IMG/VR virus record: IMGVR_UViG_3300021093_000305
Location: 1-27,142 of that record
Length of the DNA: 27,142 bases
Reading direction: 5' to 3' (one strand)
Source of the DNA: a virus
Each line of letters begins with the position of its first letter. Positions within the stretch are counted from its first letter, which is position 1. Shown one piece after another: positions 1 to 7,400 of the stretch. The position numbers and the translations under genes are program-made. Under the pieces are notes generated by a model. That model ran no database searches. It was given only the letters and a program-made list of their open reading frames with translations, and was not told the origin of the DNA.

Positions 1-256
1 CAACATCCTTAAATCCCAATCCGTGAATTGTTCCTTTTGGATCTTCATCTGTATAGAGATCAGAGTGTTTATCAGACTTATCTGGTTGTCCTGGTTTCTT
101 TGGAATACGAGAATCGTTCATTTCATTGAAAGGTGATTTTGATTTAGTCTCTTCACCCTTTGCTCTTTTTTTACGAGCAGCACAATGAGCTTTTTGAGAA
201 AATCCACTAGGATTATCACAGTTTATTGATCTTTTATATTTGTCAGACCAACTCAT
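1..256 (-). CDS. Small basic phage protein of unknown function, 5' part only (cut by window edge)
   Basis: The reading frame opens with ATG at 256 and stays open to the window edge, giving about 84 residues without a stop; the 3' end lies outside. The N-terminus reads MSWSDKYKRSINCDNPSGFS, followed by QKAHCAARKKRAKG. It is rich in Lys and Arg, with two Cys that could pair or bind metal. A charged, Pro-rich linker follows, and the visible part ends TIHGLGFKDV. From memory, small marine-phage proteins share the 'KRSI-C-NP-GFSQKAHCA-RKK' start and an 'IHGLGF' continuation, but I know no function for them. It lies 12 bases after gene 16, where T4 has gene 17 (large terminase), but nothing in it resembles a terminase ATPase. 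A late-promoter-like CCTAAATA ends 24 bases before the ATG. The frame is convincing; the role is unknown. Confidence 0.75.
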   Translation of the reverse strand, partial: MSWSDKYKRSINCDNPSGFSQKAHCAARKKRAKGEETKSKSPFNEMNDSRIPKKPGQPDKSDKHSDLYTDEDPKGTIHGLGFKDV

Positions 257-268
257 TAGAAATAAGAA

Positions 269-691
269 CTACTCTTTATTATTTAGGAAACCTTGTTTGA
301 GTAGTTTTGAAAGGTCTGAGGTTGATCCAACAAATACTGCATTATTAGTTACATTACTTGTTGTTTTAGTTGTATCTTCTTCAACTTCTTTCAATTTTTT
401 TTGCAAATCAATAAGTTTATCTGTAACATCACCAACACTTTTTATTAATTGTCCGGCAACTTCATATGCTCTGGGAGAACCACCTTCACCAGCAAGTTCC
501 ATAATTCCATTAATCGCTTCTTGCCCCTTTTCGATTAATGAATATAAATTAGCACGAGTGTATTCATAATCTTTTTTTATATCATCAAATTTTAATGGAG
601 ATATTGACAATTCTTCTTTGACTTTATCTACCTTAACAATGCTACTTTCAATATTCAAGGTTTCATTTAATTTTTCATAATTATTTTTCAT
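269..691 (-). CDS. 16: Terminase small subunit (T4 gp16-like)
   Basis: A 140-residue protein resembling T4 gp16, the DNA-recognition and regulatory subunit that loads DNA onto the large terminase motor (gp17) at the capsid portal. The central helical part carries 'DYEYTRANLYSLIEKGQEAI' (about residues 41-60), then 'SPRAYEVAGQLIKSVGDVTDKL', which aligns with the T4 segment containing 'SPRHMEVFATLMGQM'. The C-terminal 'NNAVFVGSTSDLSKLL' aligns with T4 'NATVFMGSPTELMDEI'. The length is close to T4 gp16 (164 residues). A predicted coiled-coil stretch rich in Lys and Glu follows residue 90. The gene starts with ATG at 691, five bases after gene 15 ends, as expected for the conserved order 13-14-15-16. 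The large terminase gene is not in the window. A Thr/Asn-rich linker separates core and tail. Confidence 0.88.
   Translation of the reverse strand: MKNNYEKLNETLNIESSIVKVDKVKEELSISPLKFDDIKKDYEYTRANLYSLIEKGQEAINGIMELAGEGGSPRAYEVAGQLIKSVGDVTDKLIDLQKKLKEVEEDTTKTTSNVTNNAVFVGSTSDLSKLLKQGFLNNKE
280..287 (-). promoter_or_regulatory. Possible late promoter (CCTAAATA), weaker match
   Basis: On the minus strand the site reads CCTAAATA, matching the T4-type late promoter TATAAATA at its last six positions (TAAATA). It lies inside the last codons of gene 16 and ends 24 bases before the ATG at 256, about the same distance as the three better sites in this window. From memory, CTAAATA-type late motifs have been reported for cyanophage S-PM2. 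AT-rich coding DNA can produce such a site by chance. Confidence 0.4.
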
Positions 692-696
692 AACAA

Positions 697-1494
697 TTAA
701 ATGTCTTTCTGTTGAGTTGGACTAAATTCTCTACCATCAAAAAGCATTTCAAGTGAATCTGTAAATCCAAAATTATCCTCTGGACCAGCATCAATTGGAT
801 CTGGAGTAACTGTATATCTCATCTCTCTCTTTGCGGTTGTGGTGTTAGTTCCAGAATAATAATCCACTTGAACTTTGCGGATAAGTCCATCAGTGCTTTC
901 TGCAATAGGACCAAACAGATAAACTTTTGCAGTAAAATTAAACGTGTAAATTAAAATTCTTCTTGTCGAAAAATCCCCTTCATAATCATCTGTAAATGAT
1001 ACACTGTCTAAAACAACAGGTATGTCTCTTTTTTCTCCAATAGAATCTATCAAATCAACTGTTAAGTTAAAAGATGGTTGAAAATATGGTAAAATTTGTT
1101 CAACTACTTGAAGTGCATCATCATTTAATTTGGACATTAAATTTAATTGAAATCCAATGTTATATGGAACGGGAAGAAAAACTTTTTTTAAATTTGTACC
1201 ATCAGATGCTTTGAAAGTTTGAGTTATATTTGCTTTTCTTGTCGCATCATATTGTATTGATGTCATCTCAAAAGATAATCTTGGCAAAGTAATTGCAACT
1301 GGTTTGTTTAATTCAGACTGTTGCTCTATTCTGGCCAGAAATTTTTGAATTGGACCATAAGCTAATGGAATTCTCATTTCACTGTAAGAATCTCCTTCAC
1401 CATCCAAGTGTTTAATGTAAATTTGATTAAAAAGTGTTCCAAAAGAAATAATAGTCTTTCTAATAATTTGATGATAGTAATAAGTTCCTAACAT
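697..1494 (-). CDS. 15: Tail completion / proximal tail sheath stabiliser (T4 gp15-like)
   Basis: A 265-residue protein, close to the 272 of T4 gp15, the hexameric terminator that caps the tail tube and sheath and binds the neck so that head and tail join. Visible T4 gp15 signatures include the N-terminal 'MLGTYYYHQIIRKTIISFGT' with 'LFNQIYIKH'. The pattern 'RIPLAYGPIQKFLARI' corresponds to T4 'RVPITYASKEHFMMKL', and 'ITLPRLSFEM' corresponds to 'TILPRINLHL'. The very characteristic 'VEQILPYFQPSFN' (about residues 132-144) and a later 'RRILIYTFNFTAKVYLFGPI' are also present. Its ATG overlaps the gene 14 stop by one base (TAATG), implying coupled translation. The last 60 residues, after the gp15 core, are a Thr/Asp-rich tail that is not obviously in T4. 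Confidence 0.93.
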   Translation of the reverse strand: MLGTYYYHQIIRKTIISFGTLFNQIYIKHLDGEGDSYSEMRIPLAYGPIQKFLARIEQQSELNKPVAITLPRLSFEMTSIQYDATRKANITQTFKASDGTNLKKVFLPVPYNIGFQLNLMSKLNDDALQVVEQILPYFQPSFNLTVDLIDSIGEKRDIPVVLDSVSFTDDYEGDFSTRRILIYTFNFTAKVYLFGPIAESTDGLIRKVQVDYYSGTNTTTAKREMRYTVTPDPIDAGPEDNFGFTDSLEMLFDGREFSPTQQKDI

Positions 1495-2891
1495 TAGTAA
1501 TTACCAAATGGATTTGTTTCTGAAAAATCTACAATGAGGTCTGCCTCTTTTTCAATTTGATCATTATCCTCGTATTTATCTTCAAACTTTGTTTCATCTA
1601 TAGATTTTAGTGAATAAGTCGCACCAGAATCTTGACCAACTACTATATCTCCTGGCGTAAAAGTTCCATCAGTAGTTCCGACTTTAAGAATATTAGTAAG
1701 TTTATTCCAAGTTTTAACTCTTGCAGTAGCGTTGGATAGCGATCCTGTTATCACCTCATTAAAAGTAAAAGTTCCAATTCCAGTAAGAACTGGTGGTGCT
1801 GTTATTGTAACAATTGGATTTGAAGTATATCCGATCCCAGCATCCGAAAGTAAAATTTGATTAACTCCACCAGTTGTGCTGATTGAAACCCTTCCAATAG
1901 CAGTTATCGCTGCACCAACAGTTGGTGTGCTAAATGTAACAATAGGGGATTTTGGATATCCAGTTCCTGTAGTTGCAATTCCAACACTCGCAATTCCTAC
2001 ATAATTGGTTACCAGAACGCATGTTGCTGCTGCTCCTGTCCCCCCACCACCACTAATAGTAATTGTAGGTGCTACAGTGTATCCTGCACCAGTATTAGAG
2101 AGTAAAATTTCTTTAAGAGAATATACTCCACCTACAGAAGTTGTAATAGCGACTGCCGTTGCATTCATACCTCCAGAAGGTGCTGAAGAAATTGCTACAG
2201 TTGGTACTGATGTATAATCATAACCGTCATTTGTGAGAACAATTTTTCTAATGTATCCTATAGAAGTTGAAGCAGTTCCTGTTGCCTGTTGTCCAAAAGA
2301 TATAAGTTGTAAATTAGTAATATATCCTTGATCCTTTAATACATTATCAATTTCTTCAACTGTAGTATTAATATTGTTCCATCCACCCATCTCATCTTCA
2401 TATTCAAATAATTCACATTTGAGTTCATAAACATAAAGTTTTCCTAATTGATAAAATGGTTGCTCATGTTCAACAAATTTAACTTCAAATATTCTTTGCC
2501 CTAATGGGAAATAAATTATATCTCCTTCTCTTGGTCTATTGGATATTTCTATTTCAGTAGAGTCCATTGTTTCTAAAAATGGAGATATAAAATCTTCAAA
2601 TCGTTCTCTTGATATTATTAAATCTAATTCATCTTTTAAATTCATACCAAACTTTGACAATATATCTCCTTGACCAGAATATCCATCATAATTATTGACA
2701 TATGCTTCTATTGCAAAATTATCGTCAAATTTTGAGGATGATATTTCTTTTATAATAGTTTCTTTTCTAACAAATTTTCGAGGGATATAAATTACCTCTA
2801 CTCCATAAATTCTTAATTGCTCATTAATTAACTCTTGTATGAGTCTTTGTTCATCTGGAGAACCTTGTAAAAAAAATGAATTTAAAGCCAT
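1494..2891 (-). CDS. 14: Neck protein (T4 gp14-like) with a repeat-module insertion
   Basis: A 465-residue homologue of T4 gp14 (about 256 residues), a head-completion neck protein that with gp13 seals the filled head and receives the tail. The core is clear: 'YGVEVIYIPRKFV' (about residues 29-41), 'FAIEAYVNNYDGYSGQGDIL' followed by 'SKFGMNLKDELDLII', then 'REGDIIYFPLGQRIFEVKFV' and 'QPFYQLGKLYVYELKCELFE' (about 120-160). The last residues, 'NPFGNY', echo the acidic 'SPFDNDFMD' tail of T4 gp14. Between core and tail, about residues 210-440 are an insertion absent from T4: four 'GxGYT..P.V.I' repeats, then an 'ITGSLSNATARV ... GDIVVGQDSGATY' module. The same modules occur in the giant tail proteins of this window. 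TAATG junctions link it to genes 13 and 15. Confidence 0.92.
   Translation of the reverse strand: MALNSFFLQGSPDEQRLIQELINEQLRIYGVEVIYIPRKFVRKETIIKEISSSKFDDNFAIEAYVNNYDGYSGQGDILSKFGMNLKDELDLIISRERFEDFISPFLETMDSTEIEISNRPREGDIIYFPLGQRIFEVKFVEHEQPFYQLGKLYVYELKCELFEYEDEMGGWNNINTTVEEIDNVLKDQGYITNLQLISFGQQATGTASTSIGYIRKIVLTNDGYDYTSVPTVAISSAPSGGMNATAVAITTSVGGVYSLKEILLSNTGAGYTVAPTITISGGGGTGAAATCVLVTNYVGIASVGIATTGTGYPKSPIVTFSTPTVGAAITAIGRVSISTTGGVNQILLSDAGIGYTSNPIVTITAPPVLTGIGTFTFNEVITGSLSNATARVKTWNKLTNILKVGTTDGTFTPGDIVVGQDSGATYSLKSIDETKFEDKYEDNDQIEKEADLIVDFSETNPFGNY
1790..2257 (-). repeat. Four tandem GxGYT beta-repeats inside neck gene 14
   Basis: Protein-level tandem repeats of roughly 40-45 residues in the gp14 insertion. 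Each has a hydrophobic strand, an 'xGxxYTxxPxVxI' hairpin and a Gly/Ala-rich spacer. The cores are 'VLTNDGYDYTSVPTVAIS', 'LLSNTGAGYTVAPTITIS', 'GIATTGTGYPKSPIVTFS' and 'LLSDAGIGYTSNPIVTIT'. The DNA has diverged but retains similar blocks: the second and fourth copies share an AGTAAAATTT block in the codons of the strand preceding the hairpin. Confidence 0.8.
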
Positions 2892-3733
2892 TATCCAATA
2901 AAATCGTAAGGTGGTAGTTCATAATCCATTGCCATTCTTTGTTTAATGTCTTCCAATTCTCTTATTGCATCTTCATATAATTCTCTACCATTTAATTCAA
3001 TTCCACCTGGAAGTTTTACACCTCTAAATTTAATTAGATTTTGACCCCATTGTTTTTTTATTAATGACGTTAGGTATTTTTTTAGGAAACTATCATTATA
3101 TACTTTGGTGAAATCATTAGGATTTAAAATTCTGTAGCAATCAATAACTATAAAAGAATCTGCTTTTTGAGTTGCCCATTCAATATCAAGATACATTCTA
3201 TTTTGTCTTTTATTAAATCTAATCTGTTTATCAGTAGTCAAAAGAAAATCTATGTCTTCCAAATATTTTTTTACCATTGTATACTGTAAAAGTTCGACAG
3301 AATTGAAATAGTAAAGATCGTTTAAAAATAATTGATATTTAATACTAAACATTCCTCCAGAAATAGAACTGGTATCAAATTTAAATACTTTTTCAATACC
3401 AATTACTGAATCTGGAACTTGAATATAATTAGCAGTTTCGTAAAAATTAAAAGAAGTTGTTCCTATTCCTGATATATTCGAAGATCCTGTTGTTGTTACA
3501 ATACCAACTCCATTAGTTCCATTAGCTTTACCTCTGTCAATATCTTGTTGCGTTATCTTATATTTTAAATACATTCTTTCAACACCATCAAAGTGCCTTT
3601 CGTGAAAGTATTGTAGTGCATCATCAACCAGATCATCAATTTGATCATCTGCTACATTTATTTCTAAAACCGGAGCGCCTAATCTTCTTAAACAGTAATC
3701 TATTAACTCTTGTCTACTTGCAGGTTTTGCCAT
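2891..3733 (-). CDS. 13: Neck protein (T4 gp13-like)
   Basis: A 280-residue homologue of T4 gp13 (309 residues), a neck protein that binds the portal after packaging and stabilises the filled head together with gp14. The N-terminal 'LIDYCLRRLGAPVLEINV' followed by 'DDQIDDLVDDALQYFHERHF' and 'DGVERMY' (about residues 10-56) matches the T4 pattern containing 'LRRLGAPIINVELTPDQI' and 'ALELYGEYHFDGL'. The C-terminal 'LPGGIELNGRELYEDA' ending 'ELPPYDFIG' matches T4 'LPGGVTVDGQRLIEEA'. Residues about 65-92 are a Gly/Thr-rich stretch ('GVGIVTTTGSSNISGIGTTS') that does not look like T4 gp13 and resembles the 'VGIGTT' linkers of the giant proteins here. TAATG overlaps occur on both sides. Confidence 0.93.
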   Translation of the reverse strand: MAKPASRQELIDYCLRRLGAPVLEINVADDQIDDLVDDALQYFHERHFDGVERMYLKYKITQQDIDRGKANGTNGVGIVTTTGSSNISGIGTTSFNFYETANYIQVPDSVIGIEKVFKFDTSSISGGMFSIKYQLFLNDLYYFNSVELLQYTMVKKYLEDIDFLLTTDKQIRFNKRQNRMYLDIEWATQKADSFIVIDCYRILNPNDFTKVYNDSFLKKYLTSLIKKQWGQNLIKFRGVKLPGGIELNGRELYEDAIRELEDIKQRMAMDYELPPYDFIG

Positions 3734-4074
3734 TAGCGAGTAACTCCTTCTCTTACAAGTACCATTCCTTCAATTACTTTAGTTTTTGAAGATCCATTAT
3801 CAATCACAACATCATATACATATCTTCCTGGTTTTAAATCAGAAGTTTGAGTAGAACCTAAAGAAATTACAATTTCTCCAGAAGAAGCTGGTGCTGTAAT
3901 TGATACAGAAAAATTAACAGCAGTGCTACTTCCAGAATATTTACGCATTTGTGATGCGACAGTATATCCAGTTAAATCTAAAGGTGCGCTAGTATCAACA
4001 GATTCTAAATTGAATGATTGTATAAAATTAGAATTAGAATTAACTACAATATTACTGACATATACAGCTGCCAT
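3733..4074 (-). CDS. Probable small virion structural protein, 113 aa, unknown function
   Basis: A compact, beta-rich 113-residue protein: 'MAAVYVSNIVVNSNSNFIQS' at the start, a central 'DLTGYTVASQMRKYSGSS', and 'LKPGRYVYDVVIDNG' with 'VIEGMVLVREGVTR' at the end. The alternating hydrophobic pattern and the 'LTGYTV-SQMRK ... LKPGRYVYDV' arrangement recall small immunoglobulin-like baseplate or head decoration proteins of marine phages; this is inference from memory. There is no signal peptide or membrane segment. It is the first gene after the clear late promoter TATAAATA at 4100-4107, whose last base lies 26 bases before the ATG, and it is joined to gene 13 by a TAATG overlap. It should therefore be made late with the neck proteins. 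It occupies a position held in T4 by fibritin (wac), but shows no coiled coil and is far shorter. Confidence 0.75.
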   Translation of the reverse strand: MAAVYVSNIVVNSNSNFIQSFNLESVDTSAPLDLTGYTVASQMRKYSGSSTAVNFSVSITAPASSGEIVISLGSTQTSDLKPGRYVYDVVIDNGSSKTKVIEGMVLVREGVTR

Positions 4075-4099
4075 TTATTTTAGAATGTTCTACACTTTT

Positions 4100-4107
4100 T
4101 ATTTATA
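4100..4107 (-). promoter_or_regulatory. T4-type late promoter (TATAAATA)
   Basis: The minus strand reads TATAAATA, an exact match to the T4 late promoter that is recognised by a gp55-type sigma factor with a sliding clamp. It directly abuts the TAG stop codon of the upstream 58-residue gene (TAGTATAAATA) and ends 26 bases before the ATG at 4074. It should drive the 113-residue gene and genes 13-14-15-16. Confidence 0.8.
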
Positions 4108-4284
4108 CTACGCTATTTTAAAATTCAAGTCTAATATAACTTCTTGTTGCTTCAAATATAATTTGCAATACAATTTTGCAAAAGTTCTTAGTTCTTCTTC
4201 ATTCATTGTATCAATGACACGCGACTGTTTTTCATATTCAAATAATTTATTTACAGATTCTAAATTAATTTCACCTGGTTCCAT
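4108..4284 (-). CDS. 58-residue helical protein of unknown function
   Basis: A short frame from ATG at 4284 to TAG at 4108, easily missed because of its size. It begins 'MEPGEINLESVNKLFEYEKQ', continues 'SRVIDTMNEEELRTFAKLYC', and ends 'KLYLKQQEVILDLNFKIA'. The pattern suggests two amphipathic helices with a Met-Asn-Glu-Glu turn. Small helical proteins with an 'F-EYEK--R-I------EELR--AK---KLY-KQQ' layout occur in marine cyanobacteria and their phages. A loose similarity in length and layout to NblA (the phycobilisome-degradation adaptor) is visible, but I do not call it NblA. The gene overlaps the end of the preceding 66-residue gene by 14 bases, and the upstream GGAGTTATTAA provides a Shine-Dalgarno-like GGAG 8 bases before ATG. 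The continuous frame, RBS and tight packing support a real gene. Confidence 0.75.
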   Translation of the reverse strand: MEPGEINLESVNKLFEYEKQSRVIDTMNEEELRTFAKLYCKLYLKQQEVILDLNFKIA

Positions 4285-4471
4285 TTAATAACTCCTTTAG
4301 TAATGATTTTATTTCGTCAATATCTTTCCTCATTTGATCAAGTTCATATTTTTGCATGTCTTTTGAATTTTTCATATTAACATATTGATTATACGAGTTA
4401 GTATCACAATTTACAATTGCTCCAGTATGTTCATCACGATATAAATTTGGATGTCCTTTTACTGGTATCAT
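4271..4471 (-). CDS. 66-residue protein with C-terminal coiled coil, unknown function
   Basis: The protein opens 'MIPVKGHPNLYRDEHTGAIV', continues 'NCDTNSYNQYVNMKN', and ends in a charged heptad-like helix, 'LDQMRKDIDEIKSLLKELLN' (about residues 44-63), likely a short coiled coil that could oligomerise. The N-terminal half has the shape of a small beta domain ('V-GHPNLYRDE-TGAIVNCD') that I associate from memory with conserved small proteins of marine T4-like phages; no function is known to me. Its ATG overlaps the stop of the 2409-residue gene in an ATGA arrangement, so it is probably translated by coupling. It is expressed in the late unit with gene 8 and the DUF4815 gene. A structural or chaperone role in the tail is plausible but unproven. 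Confidence 0.75.
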   Translation of the reverse strand: MIPVKGHPNLYRDEHTGAIVNCDTNSYNQYVNMKNSKDMQKYELDQMRKDIDEIKSLLKELLNGTR

Positions 4472-7400
4472 CGTATTGCTATTGTTCTTAGGTCTCCAAA
4501 TCTTGGAGCATATGCTTGATTAGTTCCAGACATAACAATTTTAATTGTGTATCCGGTAAAAATACCAAGATTACTTGCAGTAAACTCATATTCTAAAAAT
4601 TGATTTTCCAAACTTGGTGGAACAAATATATCAGGTAGACCACTATTTTTAGATGGATCTATTACATCTAAGTAACCATCTCCATTATTATCGGTTGTGA
4701 GATTATCATAACCTGGGAATAATTCAAATGATTGTAAAACTTCACTTGAATCAGGTCTTATCAAACTATATAAAACTCTAAAATCTGCGGAGGAATGTCT
4801 ATAAGCACTTAGTAATACTTTCAGAGAATTTGCTGGATTTGTGAGTTGAACTGTGTTTGAAACATAAACTGCAGCATGAGGATCGTCAAGTATACTATTA
4901 ACACGATTGTCTGTAGAATAATCACTTATTGGTTTATTGATTCTACTATTTAACAATTCAACAGATGTTTCTCTCCAGAAAATAGCAGGAGAAATATTTG
5001 GATCACTGGTAGTTAAGTCAAGTTTTAATGTAAATGATTTATTTCTAAAAAGAGAACCCAAATATGTTTGTTCATTTATATTTGATGCAATAATTCTTGT
5101 AGATACTAATTTATTTTCTCCTTCTAATTCAACATCCTCATATCCCTGGTCTATAAATGATGTTTCATTTCCACTTACACTAGTTCCACTGACTGTTCTA
5201 ATTTGACCAGTTATTGTTGCTGAAGATGATGGGTTGAAAGGTAAAATATGAGGAATAATATTATCAAATTGAATATTTTCGGTAGAATAAACATTATTTC
5301 CTCCACATAACGCCTCTGAATTAAATGAAAGTTCTGGAGCATTTGCTAAATCATTATCATTAGATCTGTTTATGATATTTGAATCAGCACTTCTGTCTAC
5401 TTCAATATAATAACTATCAATATCTATCCCAGTATCACTTATATCATGATTACCTTTATTAATTCTTAATAAAGAAACATCACCAAGTTCATACTTATAT
5501 ACTAAATCACCAACTTTGTGCTCTTCTACTTTAGTTAAATTTATTCCTCTTTCAACTGTCAAAGTTCCTGGAGAACCAGCAGTAATATTTGTGTACTTCA
5601 TGATTTCATTATTAATTTTTATAAAACCAGGATTAGTAGAACCATTAAAAGCAACACCTTCAAAAGTTGAAAATACAGATGTAGATGCAACACTAATTGT
5701 TGTGTCTGAAACTAATATTGGTGACGACAGTGTAGTTGGTGGAATATCACTTTGAACATTTGAAATTGAAATTTTATTTACATTAGAGTACATGTTATGA
5801 TCAAAGTGATTAACTTTGAAGAATTGACCACTATAAACTCCACCAAAAGTATCCACTGAGGTAATGGTAGTTGATGCCATAGACACTCTTGTTCCAGAAT
5901 CATCATAGTAAACTAAATTGTAACTAGATACTGGTGTTGTAAATGAACCCTGAACATTACTCAGATAAAGTGTGTCAACACCATTATTATTACCTGTAAT
6001 TGTTATTCTCGCATCTCTACCACTATTACTTGAAACTGAAGAGGTTACAATACCCACAACATCACCAATAGCATAACCAGATCCAGGATTTACGATAGTC
6101 ACTTCTCCAATTATACCTCCAGATGCAGTTATATTTAAAGTCAAATTTTTTCCACTACCAGTAATATTGTAAGTTGAAACATTTGTATCAGTTACATAAT
6201 TTGTTCCTCCGGTGCTAATTCCAACCGAAGATGCTGAACACCCAGTCCCAATTATGGTTCCATAAACGTAAGTTTTATTACTTTCTCCAACTTTTCTTCC
6301 AGTAGTTAAAATTCCAATAGTTGTAGAATTAGTTGTTGTAGTAATACCTAAATTTAAACGTTTTGGTAAAATTGTAATTGGGTTTGATCCTAATTTTGGA
6401 ACGTAACTATTACTTTCATTTAAAGTTGGATTATTAAAGTAAACGCTACCAGAACTTGAAGTGAATTTTGCTTTATACAATCTAAACATCATGTCCTGAT
6501 CAGGGCTCTGTACCCACTCAGCACCATTTTGAGATTTATATAAAGTTCCTATAGCAAATATTTTATTGTATGGTATTTGACTTCCTAATGGTTTACCTAA
6601 AGTTTCAACAGTTATTTCTCCAGTTTGTGCTATAAAGACTTCATATCCTATAGTTTGTGGTGCTAAAAGTACAATAGCATATTGTTGTCCTGGTGCTAAG
6701 TAAATTGGATAATCAAAAGTTACTTTTGTAGGAACTGGTTCTGCATAAGTAACTTTACCATCACTATCTCTTATTATTTTTGTTGGAAGATTGATTTGAG
6801 ATGGATTAATAGTTACTGGTTTTCCCAAAACAGTTTTAGTTACAGAACTAAGTTCAATAGTTCTAACCTGAACCGTTACTGGAACATTATTGGTATCTTT
6901 AGATGCAAAGTATAAATCTACTGCAGTCAAATAAGCACCATTTGCGTCTTCATTAGGTTTGTTTCCGTTTTGAGTATCTGCAACATTACCAACTGCAAAA
7001 GATTGAGCAAGAGGATCCTCATAGTATAAAGTATTTGTTGTTGTTATTGTTCTCTGTCTTTGCTCCCAAGTTCCTGTAGATACAAATATTGTCTCTGCTG
7101 ATGAAATTAATTCACTTCCAGGTAATGGTAAAAAGTTATCAGAATTTGTATTCAATCTGTAAACTTTAGATCCAGTTTGAATTCTAACCGCAGGAGGTGG
7201 AGAAGATAATGGATTTCTAAGGAAGAAGGATCCGGAAAGAAATCCAGCAATATCTGAAGTTAAACGAAGATCTTTCACATAAGCAACCGCACCACTTGTT
7301 TGACCAACTAATTTTGTTCCTTTGGTAACGTATCCAGAATATTTACCTTGCACTTGTTCAGATAAAGCACTAACATCAATATTTAAAATTTTAGATGAAG

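Noticed and set aside
240-569. Plus-strand open frame of 109 codons opposite gene 16
   Set aside because: It is antisense to a well-supported gp16 frame, has Ser/Pro/Leu-rich composition typical of a reverse-strand shadow, and no promoter or ribosome site.
1574-1581. GATAAATA and other TAAATA matches inside genes (also near 11788)
   Set aside because: They lie inside coding sequence with no start codon 20-30 bases downstream, and are expected by chance in AT-rich DNA.
2005-2217. Plus-strand frame opposite the gp14 repeats
   Set aside because: It is Pro/Val/Ala-rich, simply the reverse complement of the Gly/Thr repeat codons.
4108-4284. Naming the 58-residue protein NblA
   Set aside because: Length and helical layout are similar, but the diagnostic NblA residues are not clearly present; similarity is too loose without a profile search.
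3923-4288. Plus-strand open frame of 121 codons across the 113-residue gene and the 58-residue gene
   Set aside because: It runs opposite two minus-strand genes with better starts and a late promoter, and its protein is compositionally odd (Phe/Tyr/Ser-rich) with no motif.
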